From Mesostigma viride (Eukaryota > Streptophyta > Mesostigmatophyceae > Mesostigmatales > Mesostigmataceae), in assembly GCA_009746045.1 (NCBI GenBank), contig RPFO01000591.1, positions 61,347 to 125,346 of the forward strand: DNA of 64,000 nucleotides. Direction: 5' to 3'. The position numbers were made by a program, and so were the translations under genes. Positions 46,517 through 58,193 of the stretch are shown piece by piece. Every line of letters starts with the position of its first letter. Positions within the stretch are counted from its first letter, which is position 1. Below the pieces are notes generated by a model. It was given only the letters and a program-made list of their open reading frames with translations, searched no databases and was not told the DNA's origin.

Positions 46517-47623
46517 TCATGGCTTACCCACCTGGCCAGAGCCTGCTCCAGCAGACTTGGCCTGGTCTGGGCAGTCACGTCGCCAATGACCCGTCCTGCC
46601 ACATCCAAAGCACTTGTCATCCTTCCCAGCAGCAGCCTTCTTCAGGCCACCCTGGTTCTGGCTGCTCTGACTGGCCTGGGTGCCCTGGCCCTGGCTCTTG
46701 CCTTGCCCTTGGCCACCCTTGTTCTGCTGACCACCCTGGTGACCACCAGCCTGCTGCTGACCCTTGCCTTTGGATCCCTGCTGCTGGCCCTTGCCACCCT
46801 GGTTACCATTCTGCCTGCGCCTGTTAGCCCTCTGACGCCTACTAGGTCTGGTTTCTCCCTGAGCACCCTGCCCAGGGGCGTCACCATGGACCTGATGAGC
46901 GGAGGCTGAAGGGGCACCAGTCACCTGGATTGCCTTGCAAGCAGCATTGTCAGATGGACGGATATTGAAAATAACCTTTTGCAAGGCTGGCCACGTCCCA
47001 TCTGTCTGATCAGCAAACATCCTAGCTGCATTTCTCCCATCCACACTCAGCCCCATGCGATCCAGGAAGTAATCTGCCACTGCTCTATCAGTCAGATTGA
47101 AGCCATGCTTGGCCCCCTTCTCCCTGATGCGTGTGAGCCGCTGCAGCTCCTCAGCTATTGTGCCCTTGATCTCAAAGGTATCATAGCTGAGCTTATAGTG
47201 ATTAGTGAGGTTGAGTACCTTATCAGAAAACTCCTGACGTAGGCCCTCTAGGAACTGAGACCAAGTCAGCTTGTCCTTGACAGCCTGCCTAGCCTTGTCC
47301 CTCACCCGCTCACTTGAATCCCTATTAGTCGTGGATGTGTGGAATACCTGCACAAGGTTGACAGTGGGATCTACAGAGCATGAAACTAGCTCCATATCCT
47401 CCAACCACTTGTCTAGCTCTTCCTGTCCCACAGGAGGCTTGAGAGGCTTCTGGCCATTCATCACAGCCACAGCACTCATATGAGGTCTAGTCCCAGGCAA
47501 AGCACGAGGGTCACTGCCAATGACAGCAGCTCCTACGGTGCTAATGGCGCAGGAACATAGCTGCAGGAACACCAGACGGAGGCACACATGGTCTCTTACC
47601 AGGTGCTTGCCGTTCAGCATCAT
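46517..47623 (-). CDS. gag: Gag of Copia-B
   Basis: 368 codons; homology-like content begins around the ATG at 47479 (MSAVAVMNGQ), so the first 48 codons may be leader. Helical capsid-like part, then a long Gln/Gly-rich linker (GQQQGSKGKGQQQ) and a single zinc knuckle CFGCGRTGHWRRDC. It ends in TGA, followed in the same frame by CTT GAG ATG, the pol start. Readthrough of TGA or reinitiation could both make Pol. This differs from Copia-1, where pol is in the -1 frame. A donor-like GTAAGA near 47595 and acceptor-like TTGGCAG near 47520 on the minus strand hint at an intron near the start (inference). Confidence 0.82.
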   Translation of the reverse strand: MMLNGKHLVRDHVCLRLVFLQLCSCAISTVGAAVIGSDPRALPGTRPHMSAVAVMNGQKPLKPPVGQEELDKWLEDMELVSCSVDPTVNLVQVFHTSTTNRDSSERVRDKARQAVKDKLTWSQFLEGLRQEFSDKVLNLTNHYKLSYDTFEIKGTIAEELQRLTRIREKGAKHGFNLTDRAVADYFLDRMGLSVDGRNAARMFADQTDGTWPALQKVIFNIRPSDNAACKAIQVTGAPSASAHQVHGDAPGQGAQGETRPSRRQRANRRRQNGNQGGKGQQQGSKGKGQQQAGGHQGGQQNKGGQGQGKSQGQGTQASQSSQNQGGLKKAAAGKDDKCFGCGRTGHWRRDCPDQAKSAGAGSGQVGKP

Positions 47624-48215
47624 TCTGGCCCTCCCCCGTCAGCACCACGCCGTCGGTTGGCCACCCTGCACGCTCCTCCCCTTGTGCCACCTCTTTCCTC
47701 TTCCGGTTGGAGCCCTCCTGCCATTGACGCCCTCTGCCGTTGGGATCGCCTGTCCCTCTGGCACGACGTTGGCGGGGCCTCCCGTGTCTGCCCTTGCCTC
47801 ACCCCCGCCATCCCCCGCTCCGCCCCGCTCCCGCTGCCGCCCCGCGCGTGTTACGAAGCATTATAGAATACACAGAAACACACGCAGATATGGCTGCTGG
47901 AACCCACTCAGGCTCACGCACTTACTCCAGACGAGGCCGCCTCCTGGCTTGCACTCGCCTGCCCCTCCTCACGGTCTGGACGCTGCTCAACACCCTCAGC
48001 AACCGGTGTGGCTGCTGCTGCCTCTGCGACAATCTGGAGGTCTGGGTTAAACTCTCCCAGCACGCAGGTCACAGGTCGCCCGTCTCCTTGCGTTCGACTG
48101 GATGTTGTGTCTCACCTGGGTTGCGATGCCAAGCAAGTCGCGTACCCACCGCTTACCGCCGCCGACAAGCTCGTTCTGCTCGCCTCGGCCGTAACGGTCG
48201 TACTCGTGAGTCACC
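47624..48215 (-). other. Copia-B leader, frame-broken coding-like stretch
   Basis: Between the leader ORF and gag. Minus-strand segments read as coding-like for tens of codons in changing frames and end at donor-like sites CAG|GTGAGA (about 48116) and GA|GTAAGTGCG (about 47926). No domain is recognised. It may be exons of the extra leader ORF or decayed sequence. Confidence 0.35.
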
Positions 48216-49045
48216 TCACGAGGGAATGCAGATCAGCTCTCTGCCTTCCTCGTAGGTCTCGGTAGTGCCGTCGCCCTCGTTTATCTGCTGGGCTGAGCGC
48301 TTGACGGAGCCCTCTGGCTTGTCAGTCCACTCGAAATGGACGTCTTCAGGCGTCTTCTCGACCCCCGTGACAATCTCCACCTCCGGACCCCACGCACTGG
48401 TGGTTTCCGGCCTCGGTGTATCAAGCCTTGAGTATACCCCGAAAGGCTGTGTGGTAATAAAGAACCTGTCTGCGTACCCTCTCGACTCTTGCAAAAGGAC
48501 AGCAACAAGATTCTCAATGGTTTGGGCAAATACCTCTGCCGTGCTCCAAGGATTTACCGTCTCCCGAGCACGCGCGTTCCGGATGATGTCGGCGTCTGGT
48601 ACCCCCTCTCCTAGCACTGCTGTCGCCACCCAGTGGTTAAACAGTCGGGTGCTGCCGAGCGCTGTTGCCACAATCTGGCTAAGCGCCTCCCTGGCTAGGT
48701 CGAGACCGGCAAGCGTGATATGGGCGCCCTGATAAGCGACCTCCACACGATTAGCAGTTTCAGCTAGCGCGTCACGTAGCGCACCAACTCTTCCACCGCC
48801 ACTCGCCCCGTCTCACCTGGAGAAATCACGACGCGAGCCCGTTGAATAATCGGGTCCGCCGCCGCTGGCCTGCTGCCTCCCCCACTCACCGCCACCCACC
48901 CCTCTTCTGCCAAGTGCCTCGCTACGTAGGCCGCTTGCACGAATGTTGGAGCGTTTGCTTGGTTACGGTAGGGGAAAAACGCTTGCGCGTCTCTCTGCTC
49001 GTTCGCCTCACCAGCACCGTGGCTGCTTGACGATGAACCAGACAT
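48216..49045 (-). pseudogene. Extra ORF in Copia-B leader, function unknown
   Basis: Starts at ATG 49045, 23 bp inside the 5' LTR edge (MSGSSSSSHGAGEANEQRD). The first frame stops at 48764; a second frame, open across that stop, runs on to 48216 with helix-rich sequence (ALRDALAETANRVEVAYQ, then LDLAREALSQIVATAL). The smooth switch suggests one protein of about 275 residues broken by a single frameshift, or a recoding site. Codon and composition style resemble coding DNA. No zinc knuckle, protease, envelope or transmembrane feature is seen. It could be an additional structural gene or a captured host fragment. Confidence 0.4.
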
Positions 49046-49067
49046 GAAAGCGTGGAAGCAATAGTAC

Positions 49068-49721
49068 GATTTGCGCAGCAACTCGTCAGCAGAGCTTGTG
49101 AGCTCCTGGTCCTTGCCGGCTGGAATGACCCTAGGCTGCTGGCTAGCAACCTTTATCCTCACACCAGGCCTACGACCCTCGATAGGCTCGCCACTCGTCG
49201 TGACGACCAAGGTTCGTGTGTGAAGACGCTCGTTGCCTCGTTGAGCCTCGAGCTATATGCAACCTCGTTCCATCCTTGTTCCTCGGTCATGAGCAACGCT
49301 GGGCAACGCTACATTGCCAGAGCCTCGTATCGCTGCCTTGCATCCTCGTTGCAGGCAGCATACAGGAATCTCTGGCTATCCTGTGTCTAGGACAGCACAG
49401 GACCTGCCACAGTCCTGCAAGGACTTACATCCTTGCAGACCTGCTGGCTGGTTACTGGCTTCTACTAGCCACAGTACCGTTGAGCCCTCAGTACACTGTG
49501 TCCCAGTCACGTGAGAGTCCAGGCTAAGCCTGTGCAGGCACGGCCTGCCACGTGTCCTGTCCACTATGTCCTGAGTGTGCACCGCCCTCGCCCACCGGTC
49601 GGCAGTACTTCGGGACTTGATAACTTTCTAGTCCCTTGTCTGTTCTAGGCGGTTGACACGGCGTTGGAAAGGTCTCCTCAACCTGCATCCATCTAGCACA
49701 TTGGTGCCCCAATATGCTAAC
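49068..49721 (-). repeat. Copia-B 5' LTR
   Basis: 654 bp. The minus-strand sequence that follows it (GTACTATTGCTTCC) is not a TGG-type primer site, as in Copia-1. Confidence 0.93.
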
Positions 49722-52700
49722 TACATGGATGTCAAGGAATAGTAAATGATGAGGATTCAGGCTCCCATGGTGTCATCATGGCTTGTCTACGTACATGGAT
49801 GGCATGTATGTAATTAATGATGAGGATTCAGGCTCCATTGGTGTCATCATGGCTGGCCTACGTATGTACATGGATGTCAAAGAAAAAAAAATGATGAGGA
49901 TTCAGGCTCCCATGGTGTCATCATTGCCCGTGTATGTACATGGTTGGCATTTATGTATGTAATGATGAGGATTCAGGCTCCATTGGTGTCATCATGGCCC
50001 GTCTACGTACATGGATGGCATGTACATGTAATTAATGATGAGGATTCAGGCTCCATTGGTGTCATCATGGCTGGCCTACGTATGTACATGGATGTCAAAG
50101 AAAAAAAAATGATGAGGATTCAGGCTCCCATGGTGTCATCATGGCCCGTCTACGTACATGGTTGGCATTTATGTAATTATTGATGAGGATTCAGGCTCCC
50201 ATGGAGCATGTATGTGCCGTGTACGTACATGGATGGCATTTATGTAATTAATGATGAGGATTCAGGCTCCCATGGTGTCATCATGGCTGGCCTACGTATG
50301 TACATGGATGTCAAAGAAAAAAAATGATGAGGATTCAGGCTCCCATGGTGTCATCATGGCCCGTCTACGTACATGGTTGGCATTTATGTAATTATTGATG
50401 AGGATTCAGGCTCCCATGGAGCATGTATGTGCCGTGTACGTACATGGATGGCATTTATGTAATTAATGATGAGGATTCAGGCTCCCATGGTGTCATCATG
50501 GCCCGTGTACGTACATGAATGGCATTTATGTAATTAATGATGAGGATTCAGGCTCCCATGGTGTCATCATGGCCCGTCTACGTACATGGATGTCAAGGAA
50601 TAGTAAATGATGAGGATTCAGGCTCCCATGGTGTCATCATGGCCCGTGTACGTACATGGATGGCGATTTTGTAATTAATGATGAGGATTCAGGCTCCCAT
50701 GGTGTCATCATTGCCCGTGTACGTACATGGATGGCATTTTTGTATATAATGATGAGGATTCAGGCTCCCATGGTGTCATCATGGCCCGTGTACGTACATG
50801 GATGGCATTTATGTAATTAATGATGAGGATTCAGGCTCCCATGGGGTCATCATGGCTTGTCTACGTACATGGTTGGCATTTATGTAATTAATGATGAGGA
50901 TTCAGGCTCCCATTGTGTCATCATGGCCCGTCTACGTACATGGATGTCAAGGAATAGTAAATGATGAGGATTCAGGCTCCCATGGTGTCATCATGGCCCG
51001 TCTACGTACATGGATGGCGATTTTGTAATTAATGATGAGGATTTAGGCTCCCATGGTGTCATCATGGCCCGTGTACGTACATGGATGGCATTTATGTAAT
51101 TAATGATGAGGATTCAGGCTCCCATGGTGTCATCATGGCTTGTCTACCTACATGGTTGGCATTTATGTAACCTGAATCCTCTCATAAAAAAAATGAAGAG
51201 GATTCAGGCTCCATTGGTGTCATCATGGCCCGTCTACGTACATGGATGTCAAGGAATAGTAAATGATGAGGATTCAGGCTCCCATGGTGTCATCATGGCT
51301 TGTCTACGTACATGGATGGCATGTATGTAATTAATGATGAGGATTCAGGCTCCATTGGTGTCATCATGGCTGGCCTACGTATGTACATGGATGTCAAAGA
51401 AAAAAAAAATGATGAGGATTCAGGCTCCCATGGTGTCATCATTGCCCGTGTATGTACATGGTTGGCATTTATGTAATTAATGATGAGGATTCAGGCTCCA
51501 TTGGTGTCATCATTGCCCGTGTATGTACATGGTTGGCATTTATGTATGTAATTAATGATGAGGATTCAGGCTCCATTGGTGTCATCATGGCTGGCCTACG
51601 TATGTACATGGATGTCAAAGAAAAAAAAATGATGAGGATTCAGGCTCCCATGGTGTCATCATGGCCCGTCTACGTACATGGATGTCAAGGAATAGTAAAT
51701 GATGAGGATTCAGGCTCCCATGGTGTCAGATGTCATGGCCTGTCTACGTACATGGATGGCATGTATGTAATTAATGATGAGGATTCAGGCTCCATTGGTG
51801 TCATCATGGCTGGCCTACGTATGTACATGGATGTCAAAGAAAAAAAAATGATGAGGATTCAGGCTCCCATGGTGTCATCATGGCCCGTCTACGTACATGG
51901 ATGTCAAGGAATAGTAAATGATGAGGATTCAGGCTCCCATGGTGTCATCATGGCCTGTCTACGTACATGGATGGCATGTATGTATTTAATGATGAGGATT
52001 CAGGCTCCCATGGTGTCATCATGGCTGGCCTACGTACATGGATGTCTCAGAAAAAAAATGATGAGGATTCAGGCTCCCATGGTGTCATCATGGCTGGCCT
52101 ACGTACATGGATGTCAAAGAAAAAAAAATGATGAGGATTCAGGCTCCCGTGGTGTCATTATGGCCCGTCTACGTGTTGTTGGCATGTATGAAATTAATGA
52201 TGAGGATTCAGGCTCCCATAGTGTCATCATGGCTGGCCTACGTACATGGTTGGCATTTATGTAATTAATGATGAGGATTCAGGCTCCCATGGTGTCATCA
52301 TTGCCCGTGTATGTACATGGTTGGCATTTATGTAATTAATGATGAGGATTCAGGCTCCATTGGTGTCATCATGGCCCGTCTACGTACATGGACCGTGGCA
52401 TTTATGTATTTAATGATGAGGATTCAGGCTCCCATGGGGTCATTGATGATCATGGCATTTATGTATGTAATTAATGATGAGGATTCAGGCTCCATTGGTG
52501 TCATCATGGCTGGCCTACGTATGTACATGGATGTCAAAGAAAAAAAAATGATGAGGATTCAGGCTCCCATGGTGTCATCATGGCCCGTCTACGTACATGG
52601 ATGTCAAGGAATAGTAAATGATGAGGATTCAGGCTCCCATGGTGTCAGATGTCATGGCCTGTCTACGTACATGGATGGCATGTATGTATTTAATGATGAG

Positions 52701-53166
52701 GATTCAGGCTCCCATGGTGTCATCATGGCTGGCCTACGTACATGGATGTCTCAGAAAAAAAATGATGAGGATTCAGGCTCCCATGGTGTCATCATGGCTG
52801 GCCTACGTACATGGATGTCAAAGAAAAAAAAATGATCAGGATTCAGGCTCCCGTGGTGTCATTATGGCCCGTCTACGTGTTGTTGGCATGTATGAAATTA
52901 ATGATGAGGATTCAGGCTCCCACAGTGTCATCATGGCTGGCCTACGTACATGGTTGGCATTTATGTAATTAATGATGAGGATTCAGGCTCCCATGGTGTC
53001 ATCATTGCCCGTGTATGTACATGGTTGGCATTTATGTAATTAATGATGAGGATTCAGGCTCCATTGGTGTCATCATGGCCCGTCTACGTACATGGGTGGC
53101 ATTTATGTATTTAATGATGAGGATTCAGGCTCCCATGGGGTCATCATGGCTTGTCTACGTACATGG
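49722..53166. repeat. 71-bp satellite array, diverged right flank
   Basis: 49722-50180 continues the duplicate of 15276-15735. Beyond that the monomers are more variable: CTACGTATGTACATGG insertions, GGAGCATGTATGTGCC replacement of part of a monomer (50200, 50415), GTGTCAGATGTCATGG (51725, 52645), and local duplication of about 900 bp (51500-52300 against 52450-53000). Hairpin monomer near 51168. Long open frames here (for example 51452-52264) are repeat artefacts. The array ends within CTACGTACATGG at about 53166. Confidence 0.95.
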
Positions 53167-53430
53167 AGTCATATTGATTCATGGAACAATGAGATACCAT
53201 TCTTAATTGAAAATTGTTCTTGATACTTTCACATGCATGCCCGGAATCGTGAATTTGTGCGGGTTTCCATGATGACAATCCTCATTGAATTCTTGAGCAC
53301 ACAATATTGAGCAATTTAGGGGCACTTCGGCAATGTTGACCATTTTCATTCATGATAAAATTAACATTTAATGCAATAAATACATATTCCACTCATTTTA
53401 ATAAACCATGCAAAAACTTTACAAGCACGC
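53167..53430. other. AT-rich spacer, no gene seen
   Basis: Non-satellite AT-rich DNA directly after the array. No ORF, LTR or inverted repeat recognised. Confidence 0.6.
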
Positions 53431-53935
53431 TCAAGCTAGGGGTGGGCTGGCATGCACGCGTGGGTGTGGGGGTGGGCTGGCATGCATGCGTGGGTGTGGG
53501 GGGGGCTAGCCTGCATGCGTGGGTGTGTGGGGGGCTGGCATGCATGCGTGGGTGTGTGTGGGGGGCTAGCATGCATGCGTAAGTGTGGGGGGGGCTGGCA
53601 TGCATGCGTGGGTGTGTATGGGGGCTGGCATGCATGCGTGGGTGTGTGTGGGGGGCTAGCATGCATGCGTGGGTGTGTGGGGGGCTGTCATGCATGCGTG
53701 GGTGTGGGGGGGGCTGGCATGAATGCGTGGGTGTGGGGGGGGCTAGCATGCATGCGTGGGTGTGGGGGTGGGCTAGCATGCATGCGTGGGTGTGAGTGTG
53801 GGCTAGCATGCATGCGTGGGTGTGGGGGGGGCTAGCATGCATGCGTGGGTGTGTGGGGGGGCTAGCATGCATGCGTGGGTGTGGGGGTGGGCTAGCATGC
53901 ATGCGTGGGTGTGGGGGGGGCTAGCACGCCCCACC
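53431..53935. repeat. GCATGCATGCGTGGGTGTGG minisatellite
   Basis: About sixteen tandem units of roughly 30-33 bp with core GCATGCATGCGTGGGTGTG followed by a variable G tract and GGCTAGC or GGCTGGC. Long open frames on both strands (for example 53452-53835) arise from the repeat and are not genes. Confidence 0.9.
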
Positions 53936-53939
53936 CCTC

Positions 53940-55140
53940 CATCGGCACAGCCAGCCTTGTGAGTCTACCCTTAACAACAAGGCTGGTAGGACGACACGCC
54001 TGAGCAGCATATGTCATGCCTATCTCAGGCTAATAATGTGTGATTTTGTGCCAACAACCAAGTTGTTCCACCCAACAACACATTATAAACCCTCTTCCAA
54101 AATGCCCAACAAGCCGGACACGTGGAGGACCACACACGCAGTATATAAAGAGAAAATAAGCTGACTTTTTATCCAGCCAACCTGTGGCTAGCTGCTCTGG
54201 TTAGCATGACAAATGCTAACATTTACTCAGTGGGAAAGGTGAAGAGACCATTGGAACAGCCTACCTGACGCATGTGCCACCAAAGCATTGTGTCCCGCAA
54301 AATGCACACTGCCTCCTTTCTAACAAGCACGAGCCGCTCTCTTTAGGAGACAGGTGCCAGCTCGTCAGTGTCTGGGGAAAATGATGCCGCTGCTTAGGAA
54401 GACCGCGTGAATTTCCTCGAACACAACTGTCTATAAAGCAAAAGAAATTTCAGAGAAGCATGGAAATAAAAGCATTACACCTTCCCGACAGGTTGCGGGC
54501 CACGCGCTGCAGAAAGCCAGCCACGTCACAGACGATTAACTAGCTAAAAGACACCCAGGAATCCAGCGATGCAGCGCCAGGACCCGCAACTTTCTGGCTG
54601 CATCTGGCCGGAAAGAAGGCAAAAAGCTTACGCTCAACGAGGTAAGAAAGCAGGAAAACGCAAGCTTAAGACGTTTAACACAAGAACGTACCATAACGGG
54701 CATTTATTCGTGCCCAGGCGCACAAGAAAGTCCACCCTTTCATGGAGTGGTTGGGCAGTACGCATCGCGCAGGGCTAATGTTATCTTACCGCAAAATGAC
54801 GGGAAAGGTAAAGATAGCAGCGGGAATTTTTACGGCTTTAGAAACATCATTAAACTAGCTTTCCTTACGACCATCAAAACTGGCAACAATCGACAATCAA
54901 CCCGGCAGGCATCCAATATACTTTATTCATCCCGACAGAAATTCAGGCCGGACCCCCCTGCCGATGGCAAAGAAAAAAAGCCCGCGACATTATAGATCGC
55001 AACCATCCCGCCATAAATTAGAATCAGTAACTAATTTTCTCCAACAATCGAGCATTTCTGCTTTCCGCGTGCCAGATTTGTCACGTTTCGTCTAAAGGCA
55101 GTCGCCATGGCCCCTACCGCAAGGGGTGCGCGCACCATGC
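53940..55140. mobile_element. Diverged relative of the TTAA elements
   Basis: Parts align in order with the right half of 23486-25370. Shared features are a GATGCA...CGAAAGAA-like block near 54567 (compare 24724), CAACTAAT.TTCT-like sequence near 55029 (compare 25182), and GCC-ATGGCC-C-TCCGC-A-GGGTTG-like sequence near 55104 (compare 25263). TATATAAAG near 54142 sits where the others have CTATAAATAG. Ends are not defined. Similarity was judged by eye and is far below that of the two young copies. Confidence 0.5.
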
Positions 55141-55856
55141 CGACATAGCTTTTGGGCCTCAATTTGCACCGAAATTTGGTCCGTACCGTCCAGCTCAGTC
55201 GGATTATGTATGTGGATCGGCCGTGTTGGTTGCATACGCAGGTATATTAATTCTTGCATTCGCCCCGGACCTTCCCCAGGACAGGTCAGGATATAACAAT
55301 AATTCTTGCATTCGCCCCCGCCCTTTCCTATGGCCTGGTCAGGTTTGGGCGCGACGCCACTAGCGCGGCGCCCGCGACAGAGTGGCCAGGCTCGAGCACG
55401 TTTTCTGGATCCCAAGCACCGGATTGGACACTGTCCGAGGACTGGACAGGAATTGGCTGACCAATCGGATGCTTGCTCGTCGTCTCCAAAAACATATATA
55501 AAGAGCCAAATCGCGCGAACTACGCAATGATCCTTTAAGCAGCGTTACTCTGCCGAAATGTCAACCTAGGCCGGTCAAGTGACGCCGAGGTGTTCACCGA
55601 TAGTTCAGGTCAGCCACAGCGCGCCTTCGAATGTAGGCACGGTCGCATTTTTTTTTAGGAAATGTAGAATTGTTGTCGACCAGCTACCAACGCCCGACCG
55701 GACCCATACAACGGAAACATCAAGGCGATGTGATGTAGGTGTGTCTGATATGTCATTAATACACAGAGCATCGTGAATATAATATATAATATAAATTATA
55801 TAATATACTATAATTAATATATAATTTTAATTTTATGTTAATTTTAATGTTATTTC
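55141..55856. other. Intergenic region, no supported gene
   Basis: Holds a 20-bp repeat AATTCTTGCATTCGCCCC at about 55251 and 55301, a TATA box CATATATAAAGAG near 55490 followed by AATCGCGCGAAC (E2F-like), and a simple AT tract (55777-55845). Short frames show no domain. The TATA plus E2F-like arrangement resembles that of the TTAA family and may be a fragment of it. Confidence 0.4.
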
Positions 55857-56420
55857 TGTCAGGATATGCCCCAATATGCCTGACAGTTTTTTTTTTATTG
55901 AGTGTGCTAGTTTCGGGTATACCGGAACTTATATGACTACTTTCTTCTACATTCTACTAAATATATTAGTTAGCTAAATATATTAGCTAGCTGACATCCG
56001 TACCCTAGTGGTACTGTACCCAGTGGTACTGTAACCAGTGGTACTGTAACCAGTGGTACTGTAGCCAGTGGTACTGTAGCCGTCTGACAAAATTTGCCTG
56101 GCTCCGCGCTACGCGCCGACCCTATGTTCACTAAGTGCTGCCCTGGAGGCGCAATGTCCTTGTACTTGCATACTAGTGATCTGACGCATCATTTTAGTGT
56201 TGGTGTAAGCCACCCACTTGTGTGTGGCGGCTGGATGCACTTTAACTTATACCGTAGATTATTTCCAGATCGACGGATACTGCGACAGTGTGTTTTTCCA
56301 CTTAATGTTGCCCCTGCAATTGTCATGGCTACCCGTTTGTACGCCGACTCAAAGTCAATATATAAAATCAGTAAAGCATTATTCGATCTTTAAGCCTGCC
56401 ACCTGTCTTACATTTTGACA
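55857..56420 (+). repeat. TR-GAG-like 5' LTR
   Basis: 564 bp. Contains five tandem 15-bp units with core AGTGGTACTGTA (56004-56080), followed downstream by TATATAAAA near 56359; the TATA box is only about 55 bp from the LTR end, so R-U5 must be short. Confidence 0.93.
56004..56080. repeat. 15-bp tandem repeat in LTR (enhancer-like)
   Basis: Five copies of CAGTGGTACTGTAAC-like units at an exact 15-bp period, centred on GTAC. The same array lies in the 3' LTR (about 58341-58417). Position upstream of the TATA box suggests a U3 regulatory array (inference). Confidence 0.8.
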
Positions 56421-56432
56421 TGGTATCGAGCG
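56421..56432 (+). other. Primer-binding site (tRNA-iMet type)
   Basis: TGGTATCGAGCG directly after the 5' LTR. Confidence 0.85.
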
Positions 56433-56734
56433 GGGTGGCCTACTAAATTGCTGAAACTGGTCCGATTTATCGGGCAAATTGACTCCCTGAATCCGACGTC
56501 GGCACTTTATGCCAGTCGTGCATATCCTAGACGGGCTTCCCTGTATCGAAATTCAAGAACTCCAGTATTTAGACGATCGTCTCTACCTCGTATTTGCTGT
56601 TCTAAACCATCGTCGCATATTAGTCTTAATCTTTACCATTACGGATTGAGCGTCTCCGGCTTTCTCGGCTGTCTCCAGATTTTCACCTTGCCGAGACTCG
56701 GTTGTGACCAGATTTTAACCTTGCCGAGACAATC

Positions 56735-57627
56735 ATGTCCGCAGCCGCGACAGCAGCAGCTACGAAAGCGACAAAAGATCTCAACATTCTACAGGCCTGC
56801 AAAAATATTACACAGTTCGACGGCCTCGACCCAGTAAAGTGGGATAACACCAAGATTCCTTTTCTGGCCGTAGTGACAGCATTCGGGATGCTGTCTGTCC
56901 TGCTTGGCACCGAGGTCAATGAGGAACGCGACCTGATTCTTTTGCGGCCCTTTGTCAGTGCCTCGTTGGACCGGCACTCAAAGTGGCAAACAGTGTTACT
57001 CAGAAAACTGGCAGCGTGGCATATCATCGCATCTGTGAAGAATATGAGCATCTCAAGCTGCAGATGAGCAACCGGCGAGCACTACGCCGCAAGCTAAATC
57101 GAATGAAGCTGGAACCCGGCGTTACAATGCGGCAATATATAACCGACGGGGAATTAACTTATAACGACCTGATTGCCACCGGCGCCAAAATGGCACCCGA
57201 GGATCTGGCCGAGAATCTGCTCGCCGGCGTGACCGAGGAGTTGCTTCCGTCCCTTGCCCAATTGAACCTTGGGGACGGTATCACCCTACAGGAAACTAAG
57301 GCGGCACTTCTTAAGGCCTGGGACCTTGTGCACGGTAACAAAGATTCCGCGGAGGCCACCGGGGTGTATCATACCTCCCACTCTGGACGCGGTGGCCGTG
57401 GCACCGGCCGTGGCAGGGGGCGTGGCGGTCACAATGGCGGGACCCAGCGGCCCAGCTGCACCCACTGCGGTCGCACCTCTCATCAGGAGCCCACCTGCTG
57501 GTGGAAGTATCCTCACCTACGGAACACTCGCGGCAACACCGGCGGGCCCGCCGCCCACCACACCACCGACACCCCACCGGCGCCCTCCCACGAGGCCCAC
57601 GACCTCCCCCCCGGTTTCTGCTTCTAA
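56735..57627 (+). pseudogene. gag: Gag of TR-GAG-like element, one frameshift
   Basis: ATG at 56735 begins a Copia-type gag (FDGLDPVKWDNTK, a UBN2-like start). The frame shifts near 56985-57010, and the rest (YEHLKLQM, PGVTMRQYI, CTHCGRTSHQEPTCWWKYP zinc knuckle after an RGRGRGG linker) reads in another frame to TAA at 57627. Combined length would be about 297 residues. It is unrelated at a glance to the gags of Copia-1 and Copia-B, so a third, separate Copia lineage probably exists in this genome. Confidence 0.82.
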
Positions 57628-58193
57628 ACGCCTTATCCAGCTCCCCCGGGACAGGGCACAAGGGGTAGCAGCCAGCTGGGCCCAGCTAGCACCAGACGTG
57701 GGCCCTGGAGCTTTTCAACCTGCACTGCAGCAGGCGACAGCAGCCAGCCCCCCCAACCCGTCCTCTGGCCCTCCTGCATTGCTAGCGGCTAGTCGCCCAC
57801 CCTGCCAGACGTGCCAGGTGCAGGTCTTCATGCCAGCAGCCAGCAGTGACCAGTACTGCAGTACCAGCATCAACCAGTCAACCTGTGTTCTTTTCTCCTG
57901 TGGCGCACTCCCAGGGACACCTGGGGGCCACCGGATGTCTTTCCAGGGTCCCAGCATTTTACCAGCAACAGCAGCCACAACCAAGTTTTTTCTAGGGTCA
58001 CCAGCATTCTCCAAGCGACAGCCACTGTGGCGCACTCCCAGGGACACCTGGGGGCTACAGTCATCAAGTCTCCTCTCAGCTCCAACCAGATAGCCGTGTA
58101 AGGGGGGTGCCATGGGAGTGTACCCGGCTATACCCTCACTAGCTATAGGTTTCTCTGAGCAAGGGGGGAACAGGCACATTGTATGCAAGGGGG
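57628..58193 (+). other. Non-coding 3' part of TR-GAG-like element
   Basis: No pol remnant. A block with GTGGCGCACTCCCAGGGACA is present twice (57901 and 58027), separated by 126 bp. Ends in the polypurine tract (58187-58193). Confidence 0.6.

Larger units (their letters stand above)
38857..49721 (-). mobile_element. Copia-B: minus-strand Copia-type retrotransposon, decayed, with nested LTR element
   Basis: Bounded by TACAT (38852-38856, 49722-49726), confirmed by the uninterrupted TACAT-GGATG at 15276-15285 in the duplicate segment. The 654-bp LTRs are 49068-49721 (5' in element sense) and 38857-38873 plus 41355-41991 (3', split by a nested element). LTR ends on the element strand are GTTAGC and CAAATC, not TG/CA. 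Reading leftwards: about 1.4 kb leader, gag, pol with INT, PR-like, RT and RNase H, 3' UTR. pol has two frame breaks, so this copy is inactive. Domain order and HGDD RT motif match Copia-1, although the proteins are well diverged. Confidence 0.93.

Noticed and set aside
51452-52264. 270-codon open frame in the satellite (NDEDSGSHGV repeats)
   Set aside because: The monomer lacks stops and its length is not a multiple of three, so frames rotate through the same text; all such frames are array by-products.
53393-53902. Long His/Pro-rich and Gly/Trp-rich frames on both strands
   Set aside because: Both are readings of the 30-bp-class minisatellite.
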